Positions 49,497-61,219 of a stretch of 64,000 nucleotides of DNA are shown piece by piece. The first letter of the stretch is position 1. Each line of letters opens with the position of its first letter. The notes under the pieces were generated by a model. It saw only the letters and a program-made list of their open reading frames with translations, did not search any database and was not told the origin of the DNA. A program made the translations under genes and the position numbers. Source of the DNA: Bryum argenteum (Eukaryota > Streptophyta > Bryopsida > Bryales > Bryaceae); assembly GCA_037043015.1 (NCBI GenBank), contig CM073326.1, positions 6,173,845-6,237,844 of the forward strand. Direction: 5' to 3'.

Positions 49497-50449
49497 CAGA
49501 ACGGAGAGGGGAAGAGGATGATGCCTATCACGAAGATATGAAGGGCGATGAGGGAGACTACAGCAGGGGAGATGATGCCCAGGTCCTCTCAAGGAGTGAC
49601 GAATGAGGGATGACTCACCTGTATCTGGATGCATTGATGTTTTATGTTGGGTAGGCACGTTGGGGAGGTACAGGCTTGTTTAATTTTGGGAGCGAGGTGC
49701 CCTTGTTAACCTTTGTGTTACATTACTTGGCTGCATTGAGAAATAAAAGAAGACTTCAATTCTTGTTTTATGATTTCATTTTTTGTGGTAGAAACCTCAA
49801 ATGTTGTGATCGAAACCAAAATGTAGGGCTAGAGATGGGAGGGCGAGGACTATTTTCTTGTCTCTATCTTGAGTGAATTTCAAGCAAGACGATTGCTAAT
49901 TGCCACACTTGGGGAAGATTATTGATTTATTTTCTATTCAAAGACGAGTACAAGGTGGAAAGTCCTTTTTTCATTTTTTTATTGGTTACTATTTATTGTT
50001 TCTTTTTTTAACATAGTGCATGGCTTGTATTTTCAACGAAAGAGGAGAGTCTAAGGAAGGATGAATAAAAATAAGAGGAGTATCATAGTAATTACAATAA
50101 AATAAGAGTAGTATCGTGGTACTAACATTATCAAACCATTTCTATCCTAACCCCAAGCATTTATGGAGCCAGTCATGTTCATTTACCATACAAGATTGAT
50201 CATCATATTGAGCGGAAATAGGAGATCAATGCTTGAATGAAAATCGTGAAGGACAATTTTAATTAACAAGCAATCCCCCTTCAAGCTCATTTTGGGGGTC
50301 TTGTGTTGAGCTCATATTTTCCGTGATGTATATATTTTTTTCCTTTGTAAATCGTGGGGATGTTTTTGCAATTACAAGGGTATTATTTGAGCCAAGACTG
50401 TTTCGATGGATTTGTTTGGTACAAGGGTGTTATTCGTATGAAAATTACT

Positions 50450-51211
50450 TCAATACCGGCTATTAACTTCTCTCTCAAAGTTCATAGCTAAACCATAAGC
50501 TTCATCTAAAGCTTTTGGACTATGAGCATTTACTTTAAATATGATAGAGTTTTTTAAATTGCGAACAAAAAATTCAACCCTATCACTTTCACCCCAATTA
50601 GGAAAGTAAACAATGTGTTCATCAAATTTTGACTTAAATTGGGTTACAGATAAACTTACTTGTTTCAAATCGTAGAGCTCTTGGCGCATGCTGTCTCCAT
50701 AGTTGTCTGGAAGGAATTGTTGAAAGAACAACTCCTTGGAAGTGCTCCAAGTTGAAATTGGTCCAAGACCACGATTCTCCCTGTCCCTCTTCAAGGTGTC
50801 GTACCATACTCGAGCCCTGTCTTGTAGAAAAAGTACCGTGGCCTTGATTTTATCACCGTCGGTGTATCCCAAGAAAAAAAAAATCTTCTATAATCAAGAT
50901 TAACGAGATAACTTCCTCCGGTTTGCTATTACGACCTTGAAAACTAGGCTTAAGGGGGTACTTCTTTAGGTCTTCCAGCACATCTACCGCTCTTTGACTA
51001 CCATCGTTTGAAAAAAGAACACCTGACTCTGTTTCTCTCAGAGTATATGGACTTTCTAACGGTTGCGGAGGAATGCTTGGAGGTATCTCTCTAGGAAGAG
51101 GTGGGGCTTGGGATTGAAGAATACTTTGGCCCTCCCTCAATGCAACTAACACAGCTCTCACGATCCTCTCCTCTAACTCTTTTAGAGGATCGATACTGCT
51201 CTGATACCAAT
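50450..51211 (-). pseudogene. Chromovirus gag N-terminal region (fossil)
   Basis: It includes the capsid-like Retrotrans_gag block (for example ARVWYDTLKRDREN and FFQQFLPDNYGDSMRQELYD) downstream of the primer-binding site. It is part of the broken element at 41737-51765. Confidence 0.8.
51198..51209 (-). other. tRNA-iMet primer-binding site
   Basis: The minus-strand sequence TGGTATCAGAGC is two bases inside the 5' LTR and is complementary to the 3' end of plant initiator tRNA-Met. Confidence 0.92.
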
Positions 51212-51765
51212 TGTAACAAACCTCTAATAGGTTTGCCACCAACTCAACAACAAAGACAAAACAGAATAACACAACCAAAGACTTTATTAAGCTCAACCTC
51301 CCGACTTTAGAGAAGAACCCACAACAAAAGAAATGAGTCTCTACTTTCTCCCCCCCGAGCTTATATATCCAAGTACCTTCCTCAGGAAGTAAAAGTCTAC
51401 CTCTAGTCTTTTATTTTCCTATCTCAATAATAGCTCTTATCAATAGAGCAACTAGAGTGATCTAACTCTTCTCATCTATTATTACCTCATGAGTGATTAT
51501 TATTATCTTAGGAGTGGTCTAACTCCAGTGCACCTCATCGAAAGCTGTCTAACTCTTGTGCACATGGTCTCAATCTGGAGTGGTCTGACTCCTGTGCACT
51601 AAATATGGAGTTGTCTAACTCCACTGCACATATTATCCACTTGAAGCTGTCTAACTCCAAGCCATTCATCCTCAAGTGGGAGTTGAATGTCTCTTATCGT
51701 CTTATCCTCTGCCACATGTCATCAGAAAATTAAATCATCAATTATTAATCTTAAGTCACATGACA
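51212..51765 (-). repeat. 5' LTR of chromovirus
   Basis: It is 554 bp with TG...CA ends and a TGAAG target duplication immediately to its right (51766-51770). Confidence 0.95.
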
Positions 51766-51770
51766 TGAAG

Positions 51771-52465
51771 GCACTCGCATGTACACAAGATACAAATGAA
51801 AACTTCAGAGCAATAACAATGCAAGAACATATAACACTAAGCTTTCAAAAACTTGAGTATTTTTGAATTTCAAACATGCTTTGATAGGTGAATGCAGTTT
51901 AATTTTTTTTTCTAATACAAATATTTCGATTTTTTGAGTATAACAGGCATGTCTCCACATTTTCCATATTTTATCCGTAGTCTTCCGTATCTTTCATCAA
52001 CAATTTTAAATCTACATCTACATTTTTTTTCATCGCGGTTTTTTCATTTATGGATGAACACTGAATGTTTTTTCATCTGTAAATGAACGCTTAACAATTT
52101 TTCATCTACGGATGAACGCTATTTCCATCTACAGATGAACGCTCATACAATTATGCTTAAACGCTTCTACCGCTACAATTTTAATTGGTTTGTGTCCAAT
52201 TATGCTAAAACAATTTCAATAGTGTTATTTACCTCGAAATTTGAATTTGATCGAGATTGAGAACACTTACAATGTACTAAAATCCCCTCATTTTAAGGGA
52301 ATCGAAATTTATGTGTTAAATTACTCTTTAGAAAAAATAGAAAATTTGTGAAAACAAATCGTAAAAATTACTGAAATGACTTGGTTGTCATTTGATGAAA
52401 CCCAATCATTTGATAAAAGATTGTGATGATTCTTAATATTTAATTTGATTTATTTTTATTTATTT
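51771..52465. other. AT-rich spacer
   Basis: Right flank of the LTR element. It contains a few copies of an ATGAACGCT / TTTTCATCTA motif (about 52030-52145). No gene was recognised. Confidence 0.5.
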
Positions 52466-52467
52466 AT

Positions 52468-52979
52468 AGCCTCACGGTTCCACCGTTCTTGTTCCTACAG
52501 ATGCACGACCTTCGAGAAGCAGGGTAGCGGAACAAGCTTCAAAAAAGGAGATTCCTTTCCGACAGGTACGGGGACTCTTCATTTCGACCATTTCATCGTC
52601 AGTCAGGTCATCCAGTCCCTTGCTAATTATTGATAAGAGAACTCTCTAAAACCTCAGAAACTTGTCAAAGAATTTAGCACCTCAGCACTAAAATTCATTC
52701 CTGAAGCCTTCAAGAGCGAAGCTCTTACTTATCTATTTGCAGGATTTGGTACGCGACAATGAAGTTTGTTCATCACGGGCCAACAGAAGAGAGCTTTACT
52801 TCACTTGCATACTCAATGATACAACAATCTGTGAAGGAAGTGGTTCACAATACAAGGTGGAAGTAGGAAATTCGCAGCAACGTCTAGTTCACTCCAATCA
52901 AAATAAGAAAATCCTATTTGTAGAGCCAACCTCCCTGGTGCCGCAAGTCGGTGATCGTCATGATATGACAAGGGGGTGA
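52468..52979 (+). CDS. Last two exons of an unrecognised gene or fragment
   Basis: TTTATAG|CCTCACGG opens an exon (PHGSTVLVPTDARPSRSRVA, EQASKKEIPFRQ) ending CAG|GTACGG, and TTTGCAG|GATTTGG opens the next (DLVRDNEVCSSRANRRELYF, TCILNDTTICEGSGSQYKVE), ending at the TGA at 52979. Splice sites and phase are good. The ELYFTCILNDTTICEGSGSQ stretch vaguely resembles the strand region of a double-stranded RNA-binding domain; this is only a suggestion. No upstream exons were found before the LTR element. It converges on the rhodanese-like gene 79 bp away. Confidence 0.4.
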
Positions 52980-53057
52980 CGTTTGTCAAACTCAGCTTAT
53001 TCACTCTTCATAACCCGTACCAAAAAATGTTTGAAATGCCCACGTATATAACACAAC

Positions 53058-56000
53058 TCACTCAGGTACCGTAGGAGGTAGAGACTCCCCTGGACCAACC
53101 TCTGTTTTTGGTGTTTCTGATGATGTCTGGAGGTTTTCTTCAGGTTCATCTTCGTCATCCTCGGCTAGCTCGGATGCAAGGGGTCCATGTTTGGCAGCTG
53201 CTTGTAGGGCACGGTCTTGCACAGCTGATGTTGAAGGAGAGGTGGCCAGTGTCAAAGTTCCAGGCTGCACTTGGCCTACGATCCAGAGGATTCCATCGCC
53301 CAGAGACCTGAATGGTTTCTGCAATAATCTGCGAAAAGCACAGTCGCCAATCAAAAGTTAATAATGCTCCAACGGAAGCCCCTCCAGTAACAGTACAAGC
53401 TAAAGATATTCCATGGATAAGAATAAATTATAAGATGTATTGCGACATTTATTCATAAGGATCACAAAGATAGATTAGGTACCTGAGATCAGCTTTCACA
53501 TCATCCAAACTCTCGTAAGTATTGGCTCTGGTGTAGATTGCCTGAATGACAGACACCATATTCATATCTTAGTACCAGAAAACAAAGTAACTGTGGAATA
53601 TCCAGACGAAGAATTACAGATGGTTGGAGATCGAAATATACCTGGCCAATACCAATCACTCCTAAAAGCTGCAAGGTCTTCTCCCATTCTGTTCACAAAA
53701 TGATTATAGTGAGCTCAGATGATCAATAATCTGACAGTTAACACAATACCTGGCTTTGTTTGAGACTTAAATGGAAAAAGCCGATGAAGATAACCACTAC
53801 AACAGTTAGCATATTCTGTGTATGAAGAGCACTCACCAAAAGCTGCATAGATACCAGCCACCGTACCCTGCATACTTTCAGGGGAAAGAATTAGCAGTTA
53901 CTCTAGTCTTGACAGCTTACACTACGTAGATAATCAGAGGATTGTCGTACTAGGAACTCAGAAGAATAATGTAAATGCTCTACATGCACGTAGCAATTCT
54001 GGCCAGTAATGTAGAAGGTGACTCATCATACCACCGCAACCAATACGAGATTTGTGGGCTTTACTTCCTCGACAATCTCCTCTGCATCCTGATTGTTCAG
54101 ATTGGCAACACAAATAAGTGTTAACAAACATATAATCTCATGCGTAGTATCGACCATATCCAACAACTTTCCTGAACACTGAGAAGACTGCGTAAGAAAG
54201 ATCAACTGGCATCTGCAGCAGCAAAGCTAAGTCCTACAACTGCACATATAAATGGAATAATCGCCTTGCCCCCTACCTCCTGAAATATAGATATGGGCGT
54301 ATCAGCACCCTCAAGCTTTGTCCGCAAGCCCGCGGCTGACCAGGCTTTGTATCCTCCCTCCACCCTGTACCGCCTCTGTTCTCATAACCACCCACAAGCA
54401 AGACTTCCTAAGATTACATAACAGCTACGACGACACAAACGTTATAGCAAAAGAGATACCCACACGGCATGAATCAAGAGAGATATATTTCGGCTTACCC
54501 TCACTCCAAATCTTCGTAACGCTCTGGCTATCACCTTCGATTGGGTCCCGTCAGTGTCCATTATAATCACCTTGGTACTAGGCTGTTTGCAACCCACACA
54601 CAATCATTCTCTACTCTGGTTCGAAATAGCACCAAAGTGTGTGAGAATAAGGAGAGAACATACAAAGATACAAGCTGAGGACTAATAATCCAACGATATT
54701 TATACACGAAGAGTCGGTTTGGATATGACTGAAATGGACATCTTATGATACACTCACCTTGACACTTTTAAGATTACGGATTACAGAGGATGTCAAGAGG
54801 TTGTCAATTTCCTTCGCATTTCTCATTCTGCTCCTTAAGGAACCATCCACCTGTCACATTCCCGATAGCTAGACTTAAAGACCGAGAAGAAACCTTGCCT
54901 AAGCAAGACATTACTCATGAGCAGCCATAAAAAAGATCGGCACGTACTTGACATGCACCCTTCAAATTAAAAATCTCAAGAAAGAAATACCTGGACAAGG
55001 AAGTAATTTCCAGGTATCAGCATCAAACAAACATGTAGAAACATTATTGAGCACCAGAACATTATACTTCTGGGAGGACCTAGGTACCGTGATGGCCTCA
55101 ACAGTGGCAAATCTGGATCTCAAACTTCGTCTTAAATCAGGAATGCCTTCGTTCTCCCTTAGCTCCTGCATTGCATCACATTGAAACTTTAGTAACTAGT
55201 ATTCTGCATCTCATCCTTAATTTCAACAAACCTGTGGATGCGGAAAGCCCGAAAGTGGCCTTCTGCAAGCAATGAATCACTACAATACTAGATGAACCCA
55301 CAAATAAGGAGTAAATGCACCATACCTGAGGTCGTATGTCGACCAAGACAGCGTTATTCTCTTTCTTCAAAAGGTCGAGAACAGATGTAGGTTTCAGGTC
55401 ACCAGAGTAGCCCCCATATCTGCCTTGCCAGAAAGACACACTGCCACATACCCAAAACGAATGTTGAGTAAAAACCCAGTCCACAAAACGGGAGATGATA
55501 AGCCTGAAAGAAATTCGGAGATATTACCATGCAATGCGAAACAAGTCATCCACAAACTAGAGCAAGATGCCTTTCCTGGAAACTTTCATGACAACCAGAA
55601 AGTGATGACAGAATGCAGCGATTGAGCTGGGCATACCCAAGGTAGAGGGTTCCACCGACGACCAGGAAAACAGGGATAATCGGATTCTCTGGATCTACAC
55701 CTAGTGCTCTCTCCAATTTCTCAAGGGCATCATGCGCCTGCGTTCAAAAGCCTTCCGCCGAATGAGAATCATCAAAGTACGTCTAAGGCACAGATTTGCA
55801 CATTGGAACTAATTTTCGGCCAGGGACTAATTTTTTTTCGAGATTTCTTGTTTGTAATAAGCAATCCCTATCATCTTTTTCAAAATAGGATTACTTGTTG
55901 ACCCACTCACCTGTTGAAAGAAACTCCCCAGCGGCCCGGAGACTTCTTGAACTTTCTGCTCTGCAGTATTAAGATATGCTTGAACCTCGGGAGAGAGATT

Positions 56001-57561
56001 ATTAACTTTAATTGAGCCGTAGAAGTTAAGGAAAACATTTCCAGCGGCCTCCAAAGCAGAGCCTGTTGCACCCTTCACAACAATGACTACCTCCTTGAGT
56101 TGATTATTGAGAGGCGTGCCTGTGCGCAAGATGCTTGTCAAGTCTACAACCTCCCTTCCTGCTTTTGAAACAGTGCCATCAACCGACGATTGAACATTGT
56201 CCAGAGTCTTGTCGTACAAGCCAGTCACCGAATTCACTGAGCCCTTGATCGATCCATTAATGCTATCATATACACCCCTGATCGATCCATTGATGTTATT
56301 GATCAGATCCCTAACAGCCTGACCAGCCGATCCAAAAGTATCATTTGCGGCCTGCTGGATATCTGTTATGCCTTTCGTTACCGACTCCTGAGCATCCGTC
56401 ATTGACGAGGGAAACGTAATCGAGGTACCATCTTCCTCCACAGCCACAGACTTTCTTGCACCACGATTGATAAGAGCTTCATAACGCTGTTGCGGAGTTA
56501 ATTCTACGGCACCTGGCAAGACATCTGATCCTGTTCCAATGCTGGGAATAGCAGAGTCCCCGGGAAGAGTTGCGTCGACAGATGATTTTACAGGCTCAGG
56601 AATGTCCAAAGCCGGACCTGTTCCCACGCTAGGATCCGTAGAAGGAGGTAATAAGTCCAAAGTCTGTCCATCAATTGATCCTGCATCAATCAGCTGCATT
56701 GCAAACCTCAGCACGCAATCAATACTGATAAAAAATAGACAATGCATTTTCGAGTTGCGAAGCTCTAAAATCAAATGAACAGTAATTGAATATCCAATCC
56801 TTCACGTTCTGAGATTGTGCTTTCTTAAAGCACGGATCCTCACTTCAAAAAATTCTACTTCGAAGAGAACTTCCACAACTTTCAGTACTTAAGAAAAAAC
56901 AGTCTATGCACACGAAGCCATTTTAAAATTACGAAGCTCCAAAATCGAGTGCTTAATTATTAAGCTCCATGCCTTCACGTTTTATCATTGTGCTTTCTTT
57001 CTCACCTCAATGGATTCTAATTCCACATCTTTCGATACTGAAAAAAAAGTAGGCAATTCCGCGAAGCTCTAAAATCGAATAAACACTTTCTAATTTCCAT
57101 GCCTTCACGATTGTGATTTCTTAAAGAACAGATCCTCACCTCAATGATCCTACCTTGGAGAGAATTTCCTTTCAATATTGAGAAAAGTAGGCAATGTTGA
57201 AAATTCCGATTCCAAATTAAAACAGAAACTAAGCTCCACGCAATTTTGGAATTGTGCTTATCCTCACCTCAATAGATTCCACCTTTGAAACTTCCACGGT
57301 ATCTGTCACGGCATCGGCAGCAGCGCGGACAGCGTCATTGGAGGACGTGGTGACTTCGGTATCTAAATCAAGCGCTGCTCTGCAAGTGAGGCCAATGCAG
57401 CGTCTGGCTGGTACATGATTTATGCCAATTCGCAGGGGCTTGTTGTGCTTCCGGCCAATTAGGGCCACTAAGGTGTGCTTCCGGCTCCGGGATGCTTGGC
57501 CTGCTGCAGGCGTGATAGCAATCGTCCCGTTGGCAGCGCACGCTGCTATGCAGGCTGCCAT
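53058..57561 (-). CDS. Plastid rhodanese-like membrane protein, At3g59780/CaS related
   Basis: Thirteen phase-consistent exons (57268-57561, 55911-56693, 55637-55737, 55326-55440, 55088-55165, 54758-54850, 54499-54582, 54277-54375, 54032-54088, 53837-53867, 53642-53688, 53483-53541, 53058-53328) give 703 residues. Residues 1-98 are a transit-peptide exon shared with the ABC1K8-like gene. The long second exon is Ser/Gly/Asn-rich and amphipathic. A membrane segment (PVFLVVGGTLYLG) precedes a rhodanese domain (GGYSGDLKPTSVLDLLKKEN, VLVDIRPQ, ELRENEGIPDLRR, KVIIMDTDGTQSK, RVEGGYKAW). The catalytic Cys position reads Asp, so sulfur transfer is unlikely; the fold is probably a binding or structural module as in the thylakoid calcium sensor CaS. 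A second hydrophobic region and an acidic tail (QDRALQAAAKHG, DDEDEPEEN) match the plant family. Confidence 0.92.
56700..57267 (-). repeat. Diverged tandem repeats in intron 1, each with exon-end-like sequence
   Basis: The first intron contains four to five units of roughly 120-155 bp, each with GCCTTCACG, GATTGTGCTTTCTTAAAG, a TCCTCACCTCAATGGATTC-like core and GCGAAGCTCTAAAATCGA. The core mimics the real exon 1 donor (CCTCACCTCAATAGATTCC on the plus strand), so the array seems to have grown by duplicating the exon-intron border. Confidence 0.65.
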
Positions 57562-57767
57562 CGCCAGGGGCTGGGCTTCCTTCAGTGCGAGTGACGAAGG
57601 AAACCATACCCGCACGGCGAGCCCAAGGTCCAGAGACAAGTGAGTGCACAGTAGCGGGCAGCCATTGGTCGTGAGTGTATCTGCATCCTTATTCGTCACT
57701 TCCTCATCCGGTTCCAGATACGGGCAATTCTGAGCCGCGGGAGAGATGGTGTACAATACCCGGACTT
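57562..57767 (-). promoter_or_regulatory. Rhodanese-like gene 5' flank shared with ABC1K8-like gene
   Basis: On the minus strand it reads ACACCATCTCTCCCGCGGCT, AATTGCCCGTATCTGG, CCGGATGAGGAA and TTGTCTCTGGACC, which aligns with 23333-23529. Similarity begins near AAAAAAGTCCGG and runs through the ATG into the coding exon. Confidence 0.7.
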
Positions 57768-58213
57768 TTTTGGGCCACTGTTGTACTATATGTTGATTGA
57801 TCTATTTTTTTCACAATTAAATTTGTACATCGTTAATAAAATTTCAACAAGTTACTTTATAATTGAATTTAATATTGGTTGAGTTAAAAACATTCATTCT
57901 ATGGTTTTACCGTCAATTTTGCACTCATTCAATGTAAGGTGAGTTTTGATATGTTGTAAGGTATTTTGAAGTATGTAACCATGGAATCTAATTACTGATT
58001 TGTAGATGTATATGTGCACCAGGATATACATTAAAGTTCTCTATTTACTTGTTAGAGAAAATCAAAGTATAAAAATATGAATGTATGAATATGAATGTAT
58101 GCTAAGTCTTATTATGATATGTTTTTGAAGTTTCTTTGAGCTAAATATCTTGGATCTTTTTTTAGAATACATGAAAATTTACCATATATTTGGACCAACC
58201 TTAAATCACAACT
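57768..58213. other. AT-rich spacer
   Basis: Nothing recognisable was found. Confidence 0.5.
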
Positions 58214-58418
58214 TAAGGTATGTTTCCACTTTGTCTTAGGCGTGGTGTTAGAAGGTAGTCTTATCTTTTTAGAAGAGTTTGTGTTCCCACCTATATTCTT
58301 TAGTAATTACCAATCTTACATAGATGCCCACATGGCAAATTCTAAAAATTGGAGGATAATAAACCATTAGCTAATATGTAGGAGGACAAAAGATAATTGA
58401 GAATTAGTAGGCAATTGT
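58214..58418 (+). repeat. Dispersed repeat, left half of split copy
   Basis: It is related to 37694-37900; the right half resumes at 61220 after a 2.8 kb insertion. The two halves joined correspond to the uninterrupted copy at GGCAAGTGTTAAGG. Confidence 0.75.
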
Positions 58419-61214
58419 TGTCAGGGCCATGTTTTAGGAGGATAACATAGGAAGGTTCTAGAAGCTTATGGAAACTCATCGAAGTCTGTGAAAACTCCCG
58501 GAAGGTCCTGGAAGTCTCTAGAAGTTCCTCAAAAGTCTTGGAAGTTCCTGAAAGGTCTTAAAAGGTCTTAGATTGTAGAAGGTTCTGGAGAACCTTCTTC
58601 TCAACTAGTATATATGAATGTCAAGGTTGTGGGCAACGAACACGAGAAACAAGACTGAAGAACAGTCTTGAACTAGAAAAGAGGCCGTAGATATAACTTA
58701 AAAGAAACTCAAATTAACAAGAAGAGTACATAACAACATCAAGAAGTGTGAGTTAGAGCTTCAAGAGATGCGTTGTCTAGAGTGAAGTTACTCCTAGTCT
58801 CGATCCCCTATACATACTAGCCGAGAAGAAGGTTTTCCAGAACCCTTTACAATCTAAGACCTTTTAAGACCTTTTAAAAACTTCCAAGACATTCTTCGAA
58901 CTTCTAGAGACTTCGAGGACCTTCCAAGAACTTCTAAAGACTTCGAGGGGTTTCCAGAATCAGAGACTTCTAGGATTCTCCAAGAACTTCTAGAAACTTC
59001 CAAAGACTTCCAGAGACTTTCAGGATCTTCCAGAAACTTTTAGAGACTTCCAAGACCTTTCAGGAACTTCTAGAGACTTTCAGGACCTTCCAAGAACTTT
59101 TAGAGACTACTAAGACCTTCCAGGAACTTCCAGAGACTTTGAGGAGTTTCCATAAGCTTCTTGAACCTTCTAAAACCTTCCTCATCCCAAACCGTCCATG
59201 TGTTTCTGGGAGCTTGAAAGTAAGAAACTGCGGTTTTCAACCAATATGCACTCTCGGGGGTATGGTCCAATTTCTTTAAGTAATTTTAAACTTCCAACCG
59301 TAAGATCTTGTAGTCAACCCTATTTGAAAGTGCTGAACTAAATTTTAACCGTTGGATCTTATTCATTTGTGAGATCATAACGTTCAAAGTTGAAATTAAA
59401 ATTTTGTTTGCCCTTGCCCGGGATGCATAGTCTACATGGTCCCAAGGGCAAGTTGATGATTATTACCCCACAAATTTTGCCCATATTTTTTCCATGTAGA
59501 TAATTGAGTTGTGCATACGCATGCAAAGTTTTAGACGCTCGTTCAAGTTTTTGAACCTTCATCTAAATTATTTCCTATACGGAGGTTTGAATTGGCACTT
59601 TGTCCCTCAAAATGGCCAAATTCACATTTCTATTTGAGTATTTCAAAAATTTGAAAATTGAACGGTGAGATTGTGACCTTATAAGTTTATGAATTTTAGG
59701 CACCAATTTTTATTTTATTTTTAAATTCAAAAATCTCAATTTTTTTTGAATTATCAAAGGATTACTGCAAAAAATTGGCCAAATCCTGAGAGGGGCAGGC
59801 ATGGTATATTGGAAGTCTTCTTCTTTTGCCCGGGTCCATTGCAACAATTAAGAATTGGCATGATTGTAGTAATACTACAACTCTAAATTAGTGAGTGGTG
59901 GGAAGGAATACAATGAATGCGCTTGCAAAATATGGTAAAATGGAGTATGAAAATAAATGCTTTGTGACGCAACAACTAAAAGGGAGTCAAAAATTGGCCG
60001 CCACTAAACTTGGCCACCTCAGCAATTTGTATGCTGATAGAGCTGGCTATTATCATAAAACAATTCTATTACATTTCTCTTTATTAGGAACTTTGCTTTG
60101 ATCACTTGTTGGATTGGTTTGTTTGACTTTTTAGGTGTTTGAGCAGTTGTTTTTGCTATGTTATAAATATTACAAGCCTACGCTCCAAAAAGGCAACTAT
60201 ATACTATTTTCCAAAATCAAAACATTATGATCTATAATTATAACAACTTACCTTTATATACATTCAAACACCTTTCTTGAAGGTTTATTAAAAATAGAAT
60301 TATAACTATAAATACAAAGTAAAAGTATACTAAAAATATGAAAAAACTATTAAAACTAAATAAAAATATGTAATTTAAAAAACAAAAATATGTAAATAAA
60401 AAAATTCAAATTAAAAGTATAAGTATCCCAAACGCACTGCTCGGGGGTCCTAAACGCTCCGTTGGGCCCCAGGTTGAATAAACACTCTATTCACTCTAGT
60501 CTTCTAAAGGTTTGAAGTTTTTTTCTTCTTTTGGTGATAAACTAAGAAATCTCCAAAATTGAATAACAATAATATTGTAATATTTGACATAAACAAAAGG
60601 AGGTTATGGCATTATAGGTCTCGAGCAAAGATTTTATAAAAATTGATAAGATGACCCAATAATAGTTTCCCTATACATGTGCTCTCTACTCTACATTTGA
60701 CGCTAAGTGAGCAACCTTGTGGCCAACACTAGCTCCATGCCACCTACCCTTAGAGCCTCGGCGGCCAGTGAAAAGCCCCAGCCGCTCCACCTCACTTCCC
60801 ATGGCTTGAAATCCGCTCCTCCTTGCTGTCCCCCCTCGGTCCATCCCATCCCGCTGCCAATCTCCTTTGTGAGATCATGAGTTATCCAAAACCCCTCTCC
60901 AAACCCACTGCCTCCAACTAACTATCCTTGCTTACCCGAAAGTCTACCCAAAACTTGAGCTTTGTTGCCGTTGGTGCAAAGGCCAACCGAGCTGCCCTTT
61001 TGGGCAAAGTAAAATTGAAAGTGCCATAAAAATTGCAAAATTACAAATTTGAACTCAAAATTTTTACCAGACTTGGATAATAGGAATATGCACCCACTGT
61101 AAAAATTTCAGCAAAAAGATTAATTTTAACACGTTTAACTCGCCTGACCAATCTCGTTTCGGGTTTTAAGGACAGTTAGGGGTTAAGTTGTTCCCCTAGA
61201 ATGTAGCCGTGACA
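58419..61214. mobile_element. Unclassified 2.8 kb non-autonomous element
   Basis: The element begins TGTCAGGGCCATGTTTTAGG and ends with the inverted, partly matching ATGTAGCCGTGACA, flanked by the 5-bp duplication ATTGT (58414-58418 and 61215-61219). The left 770 bp fold back on themselves: about 58430-58612 is the inverse of about 58815-59190, whose copy is expanded by a CTTCTAGAGACTTCCAAGAC-type minisatellite. The right 2 kb is related, inverted, to the element at 61921-62852. No transposase frame was seen. It may be a foldback or other TIR transposon; an LTR origin is not excluded. Confidence 0.6.
58850..59180. repeat. GACTTCCAGAACTT minisatellite in foldback arm
   Basis: About ten to twelve imperfect units of 28-30 bp (AACTTCTAGAGACTTCCAGG, ACCTTCCA) lie in the right arm of the foldback. 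Confidence 0.75.
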
Positions 61215-61219
61215 ATTGT

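Larger units (their letters stand above)
46070..50445. mobile_element. 4.4 kb insertion inside gag carrying host gene pieces
   Basis: The gag region stops at about 50448 and resumes at about 46060, so this block was inserted into, or carried within, the chromovirus. It holds a receptor-like kinase exon (46835-46921, -), an eIF3e first-exon fragment (46942-47062, -), a 20-bp minisatellite (about 47095-47230) and a PHD plus telobox-Myb gene (47705-49496, +). No transposase was seen. The left edge has a 9-bp-arm hairpin (TGTGCAGCT with AGCTGCACA, about 46086-46118), but I could not define terminal repeats or a target duplication, so a Helitron, Pack-type DNA transposon or other mechanism stay open. 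Confidence 0.65.
41737..51765 (-). mobile_element. Ty3/Gypsy chromovirus, broken, with nested insertion
   Basis: This is a complete-length fossil LTR retrotransposon on the minus strand. The 5' LTR is 51212-51765 and the 3' LTR 41737-42289; the target duplication TGAAG is identical on both sides (41732-41736 and 51766-51770). A tRNA-iMet primer site and a polypurine tract are present. Parts in order: gag (about 51.2-50.45 kb, continuing left of the insertion to about 45.85 kb with a CCHC knuckle), protease, reverse transcriptase and RNase H (about 45.5-43.5 kb), integrase (43.5-42.6 kb) and a C-terminal chromodomain. Coding is interrupted at roughly half a dozen places besides the 4.4 kb insertion in gag. 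The LTRs differ at about 10 of 553 positions (near 2%), which suggests insertion around one to a few million years ago. Confidence 0.93.

Noticed and set aside
46086-50445. Helitron call for the gene-carrying insertion
   Set aside because: There is a hairpin at the left edge, but no CTRR end at the expected distance, no TC start and no A/T insertion site could be shown.
51198-51209. tRNA gene
   Set aside because: Only the 12-base complement of the tRNA-iMet 3' end is present; it is the retroelement primer site.
55240-55275. Possible small exon reading KATFGLSAST in the rhodanese-like gene
   Set aside because: The family runs directly from VDIRPQ to the ELRENEGIPDLRR block, so this is intron sequence.
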